In this document: piece after piece, positions 1-7,546 of the stretch
Position numbering within the stretch: the stretch's first letter is position 1
Layout of the letters: each line of letters opens with the position of its first letter
Origin: Alphaproteobacteria bacterium
GTDB taxonomy: Bacteria > Pseudomonadota > Alphaproteobacteria > SP197
Reading direction: 5' to 3'
Assembly (NCBI GenBank): GCA_009694045.1
Contig: SHVY01000022.1
Coordinates: 1 to 49,209, forward strand
Length of the DNA: 49,209 bases
The notes under the pieces: model-generated
Seen by the model: the letters and a program-made list of their open reading frames with translations, nothing else
What the model was told of the DNA's origin: nothing
The model's database searches: none
Program-made: the position numbers and the translations under genes

Positions 1-210
1 GCCGGCACCGTAGTAGGTGATCCACGACCTGCCCAGCGCATACGCCACGTCGAATACGAGTTCGTCGCGGGTGACGGGATCGCCCATGCGGCCATGGTAC
101 GCACGAGAGGGGACGGTTGCGAGGATGGAAGGGCGCTGCCGATTGCCGGACCAAAAACCCCCGAATTTTCCCGCCCCATTTTTCGCCAGGGACTTTTGCT
201 TGCCCGGCAT
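1..210 (-). CDS. Partial unrecognised protein, N-terminal part, runs off the left edge
   Basis: An open frame on the minus strand starts at ATG 210-208 and is still open at base 1, giving 70 residues. An internal ATG at 87-85 (MGDPVTRDEL...) is an alternative start. The stretch after it (residues DELVFDVAYALGRSW) looks like real protein, whereas the first 40 residues are glycine and lysine rich and less convincing. I do not recognise a family. The gene would head away from the tRNA-Cys gene. The flanking 211-429 is rich in short G and C runs and holds no ORF I trust. Confidence 0.35.
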   Translation of the reverse strand, partial: MPGKQKSLAKNGAGKFGGFWSGNRQRPSILATVPSRAYHGRMGDPVTRDELVFDVAYALGRSWITYYGAG

Positions 211-429
211 CGAACGCGCGGCAGATGGGGGCTGTCGATATGTAGCTTCATCGCCGGAGGGGGCCCCAATGAGGGGACCCCCCAGGGGGCCGGCTCAAGG
301 GCAACCTTGAGGGCGCGGCCGAGGCCAAGATCGCCTTCGCCAAGGGGGCGAATTGGCGCTCGGTGATTACCGGGTGCTTGCTGGCGTGGAACGAACTACG
401 AGACAGCGTCGCTAAGTCGTTGAAGGGGT

Positions 430-503
430 TGGAGGCCCGGGCCGGAATCGAACCGGCGTGCGAGGATTTGCAGTCCTCTGCGTGACCACTCCGCCACCGG
501 GCC
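430..503 (-). tRNA. tRNA-Cys (GCA)
   Basis: The minus strand folds as a 74-nt cloverleaf. The acceptor stem is GGCCCGG with CCGGGCC, the anticodon loop is CTGCAAA with anticodon GCA, and the T-arm is GCCGGTTCGATTCCGGC. CCA is encoded at the 3' end (tgg at 430-432 on the plus strand). It is divergent from pcm. Confidence 0.96.
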
Positions 504-530
504 CCGGAGCGATGTCGTGCGCGTGGCCCA

Positions 531-560
531 TTCTTAGGGGTTTGCCCCGGCGCCGGTCAA
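531..560 (-). promoter_or_regulatory. Sigma-70 type promoter for tRNA-Cys
   Basis: On the minus strand a -35 TTGACC (555-560) is followed after 18 nt by a -10 TAAGAA (531-536), about 27 nt before the tRNA 5' end. The arrangement suits a stable-RNA promoter; the spacer is long by one. Confidence 0.5.
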
Positions 561-585
561 CGGCGCATGTCCCGCAAGGCGAGCG

Positions 586-614
586 TTGTCTCGGTTCCGC
601 GATCACCCTATATA
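586..614 (+). promoter_or_regulatory. Sigma-70 type promoter for pcm
   Basis: TTGTCT (586-591) and TATATA (609-614) are separated by 17 nt, with the -10 about 34 nt before the pcm start. This is a good match to the housekeeping consensus and probably drives the pcm-tolC group. Confidence 0.55.
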
Positions 615-647
615 GAGCGACGACGACATCGCGGGATTCAGCGACGC

Positions 648-1304
648 ATGATGGTTGATTTCGCCACCCAGCGCATGAACATGGTCGAGGGTCAGCTTCG
701 CCCCTCCCGGGTTATCGATCCCCGCGTGCTCGCGGCCGCGGGCGAGGTGCGGCGCGAGTTGTTCGCCCCCGAGCCCTTGCGGGGTGCTGCCTATGTCGAC
801 GAAGACCTGCCATTGGGCGGTGGACGATTCCTGATCGAACCGCTGATCCTTGCCCGCCTGATTCAGGCCGGGGAAGTGAACGCCGGCGACAATGCGTTGG
901 TGGTCGCCTGCGCGACGGGCTATGGCGCAGCCTTGATGGCGCGCCTGGCCAAGAAGGTGGTCGCCGTCGAGGGTGACAGCCGATTGGCCGCGACAGCGCG
1001 CGGTACCCTGAAGGCGGTGGGCGCCGCGAACGTCGAGGTCGTCGTCGGACCACCCCATCAAGGTTGGCCCAGTGCGGCGCCCTTTCAGGTCATCCTGATC
1101 GAAGGTGCGGTCCACGACGTGCCGACGGCCTTGATCGAGCAGCTTGCCGAAGGGGGCCGTCTGGTCGGCGTCGTGCGGCGCGACCGCTCGGGCACGGCCA
1201 TCGTCATGCGCAAGATCCGGGGCATCGCGGCCGCGACGGACCTGTTCGACGCGGCCTGTCCCGTGTTGCCGGGATTCGCGCCCAAGGCCCAGTTCGTATT
1301 CTGA
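648..1304 (+). CDS. pcm: Protein-L-isoaspartate O-methyltransferase family protein
   Basis: SAM-dependent methyltransferase of the Pcm family, which methylates isoaspartyl residues in damaged proteins for repair in the cytosol. It has 218 residues from ATG 648 (a second ATG follows at once). The N-terminus (VDFATQRMNMVEGQLRPSRV) is the usual alphaproteobacterial one. The SAM-binding glycine loop is degenerate: VVACATGYGAALMARLA where active enzymes have a G-x-G-x-G loop, followed by the acidic VVAVEGD. The open frame extends upstream to 567, but that extension overlaps the promoter and is non-conserved in style. It is followed by tolC, popZ and valS, an order common in Rhodospirillales. Family assignment is sure; catalytic activity on isoaspartate is less so because of the changed loop. 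Confidence 0.88.
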   Translation: MMVDFATQRMNMVEGQLRPSRVIDPRVLAAAGEVRRELFAPEPLRGAAYVDEDLPLGGGRFLIEPLILARLIQAGEVNAGDNALVVACATGYGAALMARLAKKVVAVEGDSRLAATARGTLKAVGAANVEVVVGPPHQGWPSAAPFQVILIEGAVHDVPTALIEQLAEGGRLVGVVRRDRSGTAIVMRKIRGIAAATDLFDAACPVLPGFAPKAQFVF

Positions 1305-1412
1305 GATGGTCGCGCCGCTCGCCATCGTCATCGTGTGCCATCTCGGCGCGCGCCACGATGTTTCCGCGATCGCACGGGTACCCGGAGGCCGTGAATCTCC
1401 ACGGGGGCATCG

Positions 1413-2804
1413 ATGACCGGACGCGCCGGATCGATCCGGCCATGGCGCGATATGGCTAGGCGAGGCGCCGGCATCGCGTTCGTCGCGGTACTCGTGGCGG
1501 CCAATCCGGTGGCGGCGGAGACGCTGATGGACGCCCTAGTCCAGACCTTTCAAACCAACCCGACCCTGGCGGCGGAGCGTGCTCGGCTGCACGTGACCGA
1601 CGAGCAGATTCCGCAGGCGCTCTCGGGCTACCGACCCGACGTCCGGATCAACGGCGACGTCGGCACCGAGTACCGGGATACGGACTCCACCAGCGCCGAC
1701 GGGCAGACCCCGGCGGGGGCTGGGATCGCCGTGGTCCAGCCCATCTACCGTGGCGGGCGAACCACGGCGGGGATAGCGCGCGCGCAAAACCTGATCCAGT
1801 CCGCGCGGGCACGCCTGTTCGCGACGGAACAGGTGGTTCTGCTCGACGCGGTGACGGTCTACATGGACTTGCTGCGTGACCAAGCGGTTCTCGATCTCGC
1901 CATCCACAACGCCGAGGTCATCGAACAGCAGCGCAAGGCGACCCAGGACCGCTTCGATGTCGGCGAGGTCACCCGGACGGACGTGGCCCAGGCCGAGGCG
2001 CGGCTGGCTGGCGGCATCGCGGACCGGGTTCGGGCCGAAGGCGACGTGATCGCATCCCGCGCCGCCTATCGCCGGGTGATCGGCGCGGACGCGGGCACGC
2101 CGGCCCCGGCGGAGCCCTTGACGGGATTGCCGGAGTCCGAAGCGGCGGCGCTCGACGGCGCGCTCGGCGAGCATCCCGATGTCCTGGCCGCCGCGTTCGC
2201 CGAATCCGCCGCGCGCGACGACATCCGTATCTCCGAAGGCGTGCTCCTGCCGGAGGTCAACCTCCGTGCCTCGGTCGACCGCGGCTACGACCGCAACACC
2301 TTCGCGGACTGGGAAGACAGCGCCGCGATCACGGCGGAAATCTCGATCCCGCTCTATCAATCCGGCCTGCGTGAATCCCAGGTCCGCGAGAGCAAGTATC
2401 TTGCCGCCCAGCGCCGGCTCGAGGTCGATGAGGCGCGCCGGCGGGTGCTGGATGGGGTGACCCAGGCCTGGGAAGACCTGGTGACCAGCCGCGCCCAGGT
2501 CGATGCCTTCCAGGAGGCTGTCCGCGCCGCCGAGATCGCCCTCGATGGACTGGAGAAGGAGGCCCTAGTCGGCTCTCGCACCGTGCTGGACGTCCTGGAC
2601 GGCGAACAGGAGCTGTTCCAGGCGCGCGTCGATCTGGTGCGCGCCCAGCGCGACGTCGTGGTCGCGACGTTCAGCCTGCAATCGTCGGTCGGACGGCTTT
2701 CCGCCCAGTCGCTGGGGCTGCCCGTCGCGCCGTACGACTTCGACCGCTACTATCGCGCAACCCGGTCCACCTGGTGGGGAACCGACGTAAACCTCGGCGA
2801 ATGA
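1413..2804 (+). CDS. tolC: TolC family outer membrane efflux protein
   Basis: Outer membrane channel component of tripartite efflux or type I secretion systems, forming a trimeric beta-barrel plus periplasmic alpha-helical tunnel. It has 463 residues, the usual length. A signal peptide lies at about residues 14-36 (hydrophobic GIAFVAVLVAANPVAAE, cleaved after AA). Two outer-membrane-efflux repeats follow, with long amphipathic helices such as VTQAWEDLVTSRAQVDAFQ and the typical VLDVLDGEQELFQARVDLV near the end. A GGGGG run six bases before ATG 1413 supports that start; ATG 1452 would give a shorter signal peptide and is an alternative. No membrane-fusion or pump gene is adjacent, so the partner is encoded elsewhere. 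Confidence 0.93.
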   Translation: MTGRAGSIRPWRDMARRGAGIAFVAVLVAANPVAAETLMDALVQTFQTNPTLAAERARLHVTDEQIPQALSGYRPDVRINGDVGTEYRDTDSTSADGQTPAGAGIAVVQPIYRGGRTTAGIARAQNLIQSARARLFATEQVVLLDAVTVYMDLLRDQAVLDLAIHNAEVIEQQRKATQDRFDVGEVTRTDVAQAEARLAGGIADRVRAEGDVIASRAAYRRVIGADAGTPAPAEPLTGLPESEAAALDGALGEHPDVLAAAFAESAARDDIRISEGVLLPEVNLRASVDRGYDRNTFADWEDSAAITAEISIPLYQSGLRESQVRESKYLAAQRRLEVDEARRRVLDGVTQAWEDLVTSRAQVDAFQEAVRAAEIALDGLEKEALVGSRTVLDVLDGEQELFQARVDLVRAQRDVVVATFSLQSSVGRLSAQSLGLPVAPYDFDRYYRATRSTWWGTDVNLGE

Positions 2805-2821
2805 GGGTGACGGCCCGGTAC

Positions 2822-2840
2822 GGTTAACGATATCGTTACC
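2822..2840. promoter_or_regulatory. Near-perfect dyad upstream of popZ, CtrA-like half sites
   Basis: GGTTAACGATATCGTTACC is a 19-base dyad with one mismatched pair, 43 nt before the popZ ATG. It carries TTAA and TTAC halves, resembling but not matching the TTAA-N7-TTAA CtrA box (the gap is 8). A related 17-mer lies at 14610-14626. Confidence 0.35.
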
Positions 2841-2882
2841 AGCCGTGCGCGAATACTATAGAACCAGTAACCTGTACGCTCC

Positions 2883-3380
2883 ATGGCATCGGACAAGCCG
2901 AACAGCGAACCATCGATGGAGGAGATCCTGGCGTCCATTCGCCGGATCATTTCCGAGGAGACCGACGAGCAGGGCGCGGCCGCCGGCAACGGCGACGAGG
3001 TCCTCGAGCTCACGGAGGTGGTCGAGGATTTGGTCGCCGCGGTACCGGACGCTCCCGCCGCCGAGCCCAAACCGACGCCCGCCCCGCCCGCGGCTGCTCC
3101 CGCGGCCGCCCCGCCCCCACCCGAGGTCGGCGAGCGCGATCGCCTGGTGTCCGATTTCGCGGCGAACATGGCCAGCAGCCGGTTCTCCGCCCTGGCACGC
3201 GCCGCCGAGCCGGACCCGTTGGAGGGTGTGCAGCGAACCGGCCGCACGGTCGAGGAGATCGCCGTCGACCTGCTCAGGCCGATGCTGAAGGAATGGCTCG
3301 ACACCAACGTGCCGTCGATCGTCGAGCGCATGGTCGAGCGCGAGATACGCTACCTTTCCCGACGCAACGATAACGAGTAG
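2883..3380 (+). CDS. popZ: PopZ family polar organizing protein (DUF2497)
   Basis: Pole-organising scaffold that self-assembles into a cytosolic matrix and tethers the chromosome origin region in alphaproteobacteria (known for Caulobacter PopZ). It has 165 residues. The N-terminal helix ([17 protein letters not shown], about residues 10-27) is the conserved client-binding segment. Residues about 45-80 are a Pro/Ala/Glu-rich disordered linker ([16 protein letters not shown]). The C-terminal helices ([19 protein letters not shown], then [15 protein letters not shown]) are the oligomerisation region. It lies between tolC and valS, its usual place in this group. The upstream dyad suggests cell-cycle control (inference). 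Confidence 0.93.
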   Translation: MASDKPNSEPSMEEILASIRRIISEETDEQGAAAGNGDEVLELTEVVEDLVAAVPDAPAAEPKPTPAPPAAAPAAAPPPPEVGERDRLVSDFAANMASSRFSALARAAEPDPLEGVQRTGRTVEEIAVDLLRPMLKEWLDTNVPSIVERMVEREIRYLSRRNDNE

Positions 3381-3415
3381 AACTCCGCGATACTTTCGGC
3401 GGGTCCTCGTTTTCC

Positions 3416-6052
3416 ATGCTCGATAAGACGTACCGGCCCCAAGACGTTGAGCTGCGTCTCTACCAGGCGTGGGAGGCATCGGGCGCGTTCGCGCGGGGCC
3501 GGCGCGGTGACGCGAAGCCCTTCACCATCGTCATCCCGCCGCCGAACGTCACCGGCAGCCTGCACATGGGCCACGCGCTCAACAGCACCTTGCAGGACAT
3601 CCTGATCCGCTTCCGGCGCATGCAGGGACGCGATGCCCTGTGGCAGCCGGGGACCGACCACGCCGGGATCGCCACGCAAATGGTGGTCGAGCGGCAGCTC
3701 GCCCAGGAGCGGACGTCGCGCGCGAAGCTCGGCCGGAAGGCGTTCGTCGATCGGGTGTGGGCTTGGAAGGCGGAATCCGGCGGTACCATCACCCGGCAAC
3801 TGCGCCGGCTCGGCGCGAGCTGCGACTGGAGCCGCGAACGGTTTACCCTCGACGACGGCTTGTCGGATGCCGTGCGCCTGGTGTTCGTCGAGCTGTATCG
3901 CGCCGGGCTGATCTATCGCGACAAGCGCCTGGTCAACTGGGACCCCGTGCTGCACACAGCGATCTCGGACCTGGAGGTCGAGCAGCGTCCGGCCAGCGGC
4001 TGGCTGTGGTACCTGCGCTATCCGATCGAAGGCAAGGATGGGACCTTCATCACGGTCGCGACCACGCGCCCGGAAACCATGCTGGGCGATACCGCCGTGG
4101 CCGTACATCCGGACGACGAGCGCTATCGCAACCTGGTCGGCAGCTTCGCCATCTTGCCCCTGGTCGGGCGGCGGCTGCCGATCGTGGCGGATGCCTACAG
4201 CGATCCGGAGAAGGGCAGCGGCGCCGTGAAGATCACCCCGGCGCACGACTTCAACGACTTCGAGGTCGGCCGACGCCATGGCCTCGCCATGGTCAACGTG
4301 CTGGACGCCGACGGCAAGCTCGACGGCGACGTGCCGGAGGCTTATCGCGGGCTGGACCGATTCGTGGCGCGCGATCGGATCGTCGCCGACCTGCAGGCCC
4401 TCGGGCTGGTCGAGAGCATCGAGCCGCACGCCTACACGGTGCCGCACGGCGACCGCTCGGGCACCGTGATCGAGCCATGGTTGACCGACCAGTGGTACGT
4501 CGACGCGGCGACGCTCGCGAAACCCGCGATCGAGGCGGTGGAACAGGGGCGCACGGTTTTCGTGCCGAAGACCTGGGAGAACACCTACTTCGAGTGGATG
4601 CGCAACATCCAGCCCTGGTGCATTTCGCGCCAACTGTGGTGGGGCCATCGGATCCCGGCGTGGTACGGGCCCGACGGCAAGGTCTTCGTTGGGATGGACG
4701 AAGCCGAGGCGCGCGCGCAAGCCCAGGGCCACTACGGCCGGGACGTGGCGCTGACCCGCGACGAGGACGTGCTGGATACTTGGTTCTCCTCGGCGTTGTG
4801 GCCGTTCTCGACGCTGGGCTGGCCGGACCAGACGCCCGAGCTCGCCCGGCACTATCCCACGGACGTCCTGGTGACCGGGTTCGACATCATCTTCTTCTGG
4901 GTCGCCCGGATGATGATGATGGGCCTGCGTTTCATGGGCGAGGTGCCATTCCACACGGTCTACATCCACGCCCTGGTGCGCGACGCGCAGGGCCAGAAGA
5001 TGTCGAAGAGCAAGGGGAACATCATCGACCCCCTGGACCTGATCGACAAATACGGCGCCGATGCCCTGCGCTTCACCCTGGCCGCCATGGCGGCGCAGGG
5101 GCGCGACATCAAGCTGTCCGAGGGGCGGGTCGAGGGCTATCGCAACTTCATCACCAAGCTGTGGAACGCCGCCCGGTTCTGCGAGGTGAACGGCTGCGCG
5201 CGGGTGGCGGGGTTCGCCCCGGAGCGGGCGGCCCAACCGTTGAACCGCTGGCTGGTCGGCGAGGTGAGCCGAGCCACGAGCGCCGTGTCGCGGGAGATCG
5301 AGGGCTACCGCTTCAACGAGGCGGCCGGCGCGATCTATCACTTCACCTGGGGTACGTTCTGCGACTGGTACCTGGAGATGGCCAAACCCATCCTCATGGG
5401 GGGCGACGAGGCGGCCAAGGCCGAGGTGCGGGCAGCCGCCGCCTGGTCGCTCGATCACATCCTCCTGCTGCTGCATCCTTTTGCCCCGTTCGTCACCGAG
5501 GAATTGTGGGGCCTGCTGGGGGGGCCGCGGGATAGGGCTCTGATCGAAGCATCCTGGCCGGCCCCCGCCCCGACCTTCGCCGAGGCCGATGCCGACATCG
5601 GCTGGGTCATCCGGCTGGTGTCGGACATCCGCTCGGTGCGCGCCGAACTCAACGTGCCGCCGGCTGCCGTCGTCGGGCTGTCAGTGCGCGATGCCGGCGC
5701 CGAAACCCAGCGGCGCCTCGCCGTTCATGGCGACTTGATCGGCCGGTTGGCGCGGATCGCGTTCGGTTCCGGCGACGACGCCAAGGGTGCCGCCCAGCTC
5801 GTGATCGACGAGGCGACCTACGTCATGCCCCTCGCCCACCTGATTGATGTGGCTGCCGAGTTGGCCAGGTTGGGGAAGCAGTTAGCCAAGCTCGACGGCG
5901 ACGTGGAAAAGTTACGGACGAAGCTTGCCGACGAGAGCTTCGTCGCCAAGGCGCCGGACCACGTGGTGGAAGCGCAACGGGAACGGATGGCGGAATCCCA
6001 GGCCACCCGCGACCGCTTGGCGGCCGCCTTGGCACGATTGTCGCAACGCTGA
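3416..6052 (+). CDS. valS: Valine--tRNA ligase
   Basis: Class I aminoacyl-tRNA synthetase charging tRNA-Val in the cytosol, with an editing domain that clears mischarged Thr. It has 878 residues, full length. The HIGH-type motif is HMGH at residues 50-53 (after PPPNVTGSL), the CP1 editing domain spans about 180-340, and KMSKS is at about 528-532 followed by KGNIIDP. The anticodon-binding domain is at about 600-760, and the C-terminal coiled coil typical of ValS ([20 protein letters not shown]) occupies the last 65 residues. It starts 35 nt after popZ. No frameshift. Confidence 0.98.
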   Translation: MLDKTYRPQDVELRLYQAWEASGAFARGRRGDAKPFTIVIPPPNVTGSLHMGHALNSTLQDILIRFRRMQGRDALWQPGTDHAGIATQMVVERQLAQERTSRAKLGRKAFVDRVWAWKAESGGTITRQLRRLGASCDWSRERFTLDDGLSDAVRLVFVELYRAGLIYRDKRLVNWDPVLHTAISDLEVEQRPASGWLWYLRYPIEGKDGTFITVATTRPETMLGDTAVAVHPDDERYRNLVGSFAILPLVGRRLPIVADAYSDPEKGSGAVKITPAHDFNDFEVGRRHGLAMVNVLDADGKLDGDVPEAYRGLDRFVARDRIVADLQALGLVESIEPHAYTVPHGDRSGTVIEPWLTDQWYVDAATLAKPAIEAVEQGRTVFVPKTWENTYFEWMRNIQPWCISRQLWWGHRIPAWYGPDGKVFVGMDEAEARAQAQGHYGRDVALTRDEDVLDTWFSSALWPFSTLGWPDQTPELARHYPTDVLVTGFDIIFFWVARMMMMGLRFMGEVPFHTVYIHALVRDAQGQKMSKSKGNIIDPLDLIDKYGADALRFTLAAMAAQGRDIKLSEGRVEGYRNFITKLWNAARFCEVNGCARVAGFAPERAAQPLNRWLVGEVSRATSAVSREIEGYRFNEAAGAIYHFTWGTFCDWYLEMAKPILMGGDEAAKAEVRAAAAWSLDHILLLLHPFAPFVTEELWGLLGGPRDRALIEASWPAPAPTFAEADADIGWVIRLVSDIRSVRAELNVPPAAVVGLSVRDAGAETQRRLAVHGDLIGRLARIAFGSGDDAKGAAQLVIDEATYVMPLAHLIDVAAELARLGKQLAKLDGDVEKLRTKLADESFVAKAPDHVVEAQRERMAESQATRDRLAAALARLSQR

Positions 6053-6080
6053 CGAAACCGCAACCGTCGAGGAGCCAGCG

Positions 6081-6197
6081 ATGACCCGAAGTATCCTTAA
6101 CCGCGTCCTTCGCCCCGTCGTGCGGGGATTCGCCGCGGCCGCCGTGTTCGCGGCGTTGCCCTGGGCGGCGGCTCGCTGTTCCTCTTCACGGCGGTGA
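6081..6197 (+). CDS. Possible 38-residue exported peptide
   Basis: A short ORF with a good ribosome site (GAGGAG, seven bases before ATG 6081) lies 28 nt downstream of valS. Its basic start and hydrophobic stretch (VRGFAAAAVFAALPWAAA) look like a signal or membrane segment, then only a few residues follow. In another frame the tail would read GGGSLFLFTAVKK before a stop at 6205, so a frameshift is possible. No family recognised; could be spurious. Confidence 0.25.
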   Translation: MTRSILNRVLRPVVRGFAAAAVFAALPWAAARCSSSRR

Positions 6198-6213
6198 AGA
6201 AGTAGGGCGCTTT

Positions 6214-6234
6214 CCCTCCCCTTGACGGGGAGGG
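6214..6234. terminator. Small palindromic hairpin after valS, possible bidirectional terminator
   Basis: CCCTCCCC and GGGGAGGG pair over 8 bp around the loop TTGAC. It lies between the plus-strand valS unit and the convergent VOC gene. There is a short T run on the minus-strand transcript side only upstream, so termination is weakly supported. Confidence 0.4.
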
Positions 6235-6254
6235 GGCAGCCATTCGTGGCCCGC

Positions 6255-6626
6255 TCAGGCCTCGGGGGTCATGAGCGACAGCACGGCACCGGCGGGGTCG
6301 GTGATGACGCTGAACCGGCCGACGCCCGGAATGTCCGTGGGCTTGACGATCACCGTGCCGCCGAGCTTCTTCACCAGCTTGGCGGAGGCATCCACGTCAT
6401 CGACCTGGACATAGGTCATCCACATGGGCGGCGGACTCTTGCCGCCCTTCACCGCCATCATGCCGCCGTGGTCCTTGCCGCGGCGTTTCCAGATCGTGTA
6501 GGTGCCCATCGGCCCCATGTCCATGGACCTGGAAGTCCATCCGAGCAACGCACCGTAGAACGCCCTGGCGCCTTCGGGATCGCCGGTCGTCAATTCATGC
6601 CAGAACCATTGGCCATGCTTCGCCAT
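6255..6626 (-). CDS. VOC (glyoxalase/bleomycin resistance) family protein
   Basis: Single VOC-fold domain of 123 residues. The start MAKHGQWFWHELTTGDPE with AFYGALLGW is the usual beginning of stand-alone VOC proteins annotated as putative glyoxalases; the second half (YVQVDDVDASAKLVKKLGG, then ITDPAGAVLSL) completes the paired beta-alpha-beta3 modules. Residues in metal-ligand positions (H in WHEL, D in TDPAGA) are plausible, but the substrate is unknown. The ATG at 6626 is chosen because AGGGAG sits eight bases before it; an ATG six bases upstream is too close to that site. It lies 5-11 bases after the glutathione transferase gene, so the two are probably co-transcribed and may share a detoxification role (inference). 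Confidence 0.85.
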   Translation of the reverse strand: MAKHGQWFWHELTTGDPEGARAFYGALLGWTSRSMDMGPMGTYTIWKRRGKDHGGMMAVKGGKSPPPMWMTYVQVDDVDASAKLVKKLGGTVIVKPTDIPGVGRFSVITDPAGAVLSLMTPEA

Positions 6627-6637
6627 CGCCATGCTCC

Positions 6638-7273
6638 CTAGCCGAGTTGGGGGCGGGTCTTGACGCAGCTCGGGCGATCCTTGATGCGACTCCACCAGGC
6701 CGCGACGTTGGGCCGCTTGGCGATGGCGGTCTTGCCCTCCGGGGTCTGCGAGAAGTACTCGAAGATCGGCACCGCGTGCAGGTCCGCGAGGCTGATCTCC
6801 TCGCCGGCAAGGAACTGGTTCCGGCCGATCAGGCCTTCGAGCGCGTCCAGGCTGGTCTCGGCCAGGGGCATGGCGCCCTTGATCTTCGCCTCGTCGGGCT
6901 CGGCCTTCATCATCGGCTTGACTACGCGCTCGATGACGACGGCACTGATCATCGAAGGATAACCGTAGGAATCGAGGATTCCGATGATCTGGTTCATCCG
7001 CGCGCGCTTCTTCGCATCGGCGGGTTGCAGCTTCTTGCCGCCGAACGTCTCGTCGATGTAGCGGTTGATCGCCTGGGTCTCGTGCAGCGCGAAGCCGTCG
7101 TGCTCGAACGCCGGCACCTTGCCGAACGGCTGGCGCTTCAGGTGATCCGGCGGAATCGCGCCTAACACGTTGACTTCGTTGAGCTTGTAGCTGATGCCAT
7201 TTTCCTCGAGCGCGAGCCTGACCGAGCGGGCGTAGGTGCTGAGCGCCGGCCCGTGAATGATCGGATCTGCCAT
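6638..7273 (-). CDS. Glutathione S-transferase family protein
   Basis: Cytosolic glutathione transferase-like protein of 211 residues. The thioredoxin-fold N-terminal domain (about 1-80) has STYARSVRLALEE, the G-site KVPAF segment with cis-Pro, and the E-T/S pair (HETQAINRYIDE). The C-terminal all-helical domain has FLAGEEISLADLHAVPIFEY, where the conserved N-capping Asp is present. It starts at ATG 7273 behind a strong GGGAGGAG site and heads a two-gene unit with the VOC protein. Substrate not predictable. Confidence 0.92.
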   Translation of the reverse strand: MADPIIHGPALSTYARSVRLALEENGISYKLNEVNVLGAIPPDHLKRQPFGKVPAFEHDGFALHETQAINRYIDETFGGKKLQPADAKKRARMNQIIGILDSYGYPSMISAVVIERVVKPMMKAEPDEAKIKGAMPLAETSLDALEGLIGRNQFLAGEEISLADLHAVPIFEYFSQTPEGKTAIAKRPNVAAWWSRIKDRPSCVKTRPQLG

Positions 7274-7396
7274 GGTCTCCTCCCACGAGTCGCTTCGCCG
7301 GATCGTGCCTCAGCTTCGCGACGCCGGCAAGGGGCGCACCTTGACATTCGCGTGAAGATCGGGCGCGTGAACAGTGGCGGGGCCGGCCGAGGCTTG

Positions 7397-7402
7397 CTAT
7401 AA
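7397..7402 (+). promoter_or_regulatory. Possible -10 element for tRNA-Asn
   Basis: CTATAA lies 21 nt before the tRNA start. The -35 region at the proper distance is weak. A TTGACA at 7341-7346 is more than 50 nt away and cannot pair with it. Confidence 0.3.
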
Positions 7403-7423
7403 GGCCACGCGAACGCGAGCCCT

Positions 7424-7499
7424 TCCCCGGTAGCTCAGTTGGTAGAGCAAGCGGCTGTTAACCGCTGGGTCGCTGGTTCGAATCCGGCCCGGGGAGCCA
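7424..7499 (+). tRNA. tRNA-Asn (GTT)
   Basis: A 76-nt cloverleaf: acceptor TCCCCGG with CCGGGGA, D-arm GCTC/GAGC, anticodon stem AGCGG/CCGCT with loop CTGTTAA (anticodon GTT), T-arm GCTGGTTCGAATCCGGC, encoded CCA at 7497-7499. Confidence 0.97.
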
Positions 7500-7508
7500 G
7501 GATGGAGG

Positions 7509-7545
7509 CGGGGCCGTGCCCTGATCGGGTGCGGCCCCGTTGTCG
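7509..7545 (+). terminator. Intrinsic terminator of tRNA-Asn
   Basis: A 13-bp stem (7509-7521 with 7527-7539, two G-U pairs) around the loop TGATC is followed by TTGTCGTT. It begins ten bases after the tRNA and ends at the 3' end of the convergent decarboxylase gene, so it may serve both. Confidence 0.65.
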
Positions 7546-7546
7546 T

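Noticed and set aside
3640..5535. Long plus-strand ORF (631 codons) and the 708-codon minus-strand ORF over valS
   Set aside because: Both are shadows of the high-GC valS gene; their translations are Arg/Gly/Pro rich and show no domain.
7341..7346. TTGACA as -35 of the tRNA-Asn promoter
   Set aside because: It lies 50 nt from the only good -10 (7397-7402), far outside the allowed spacing.
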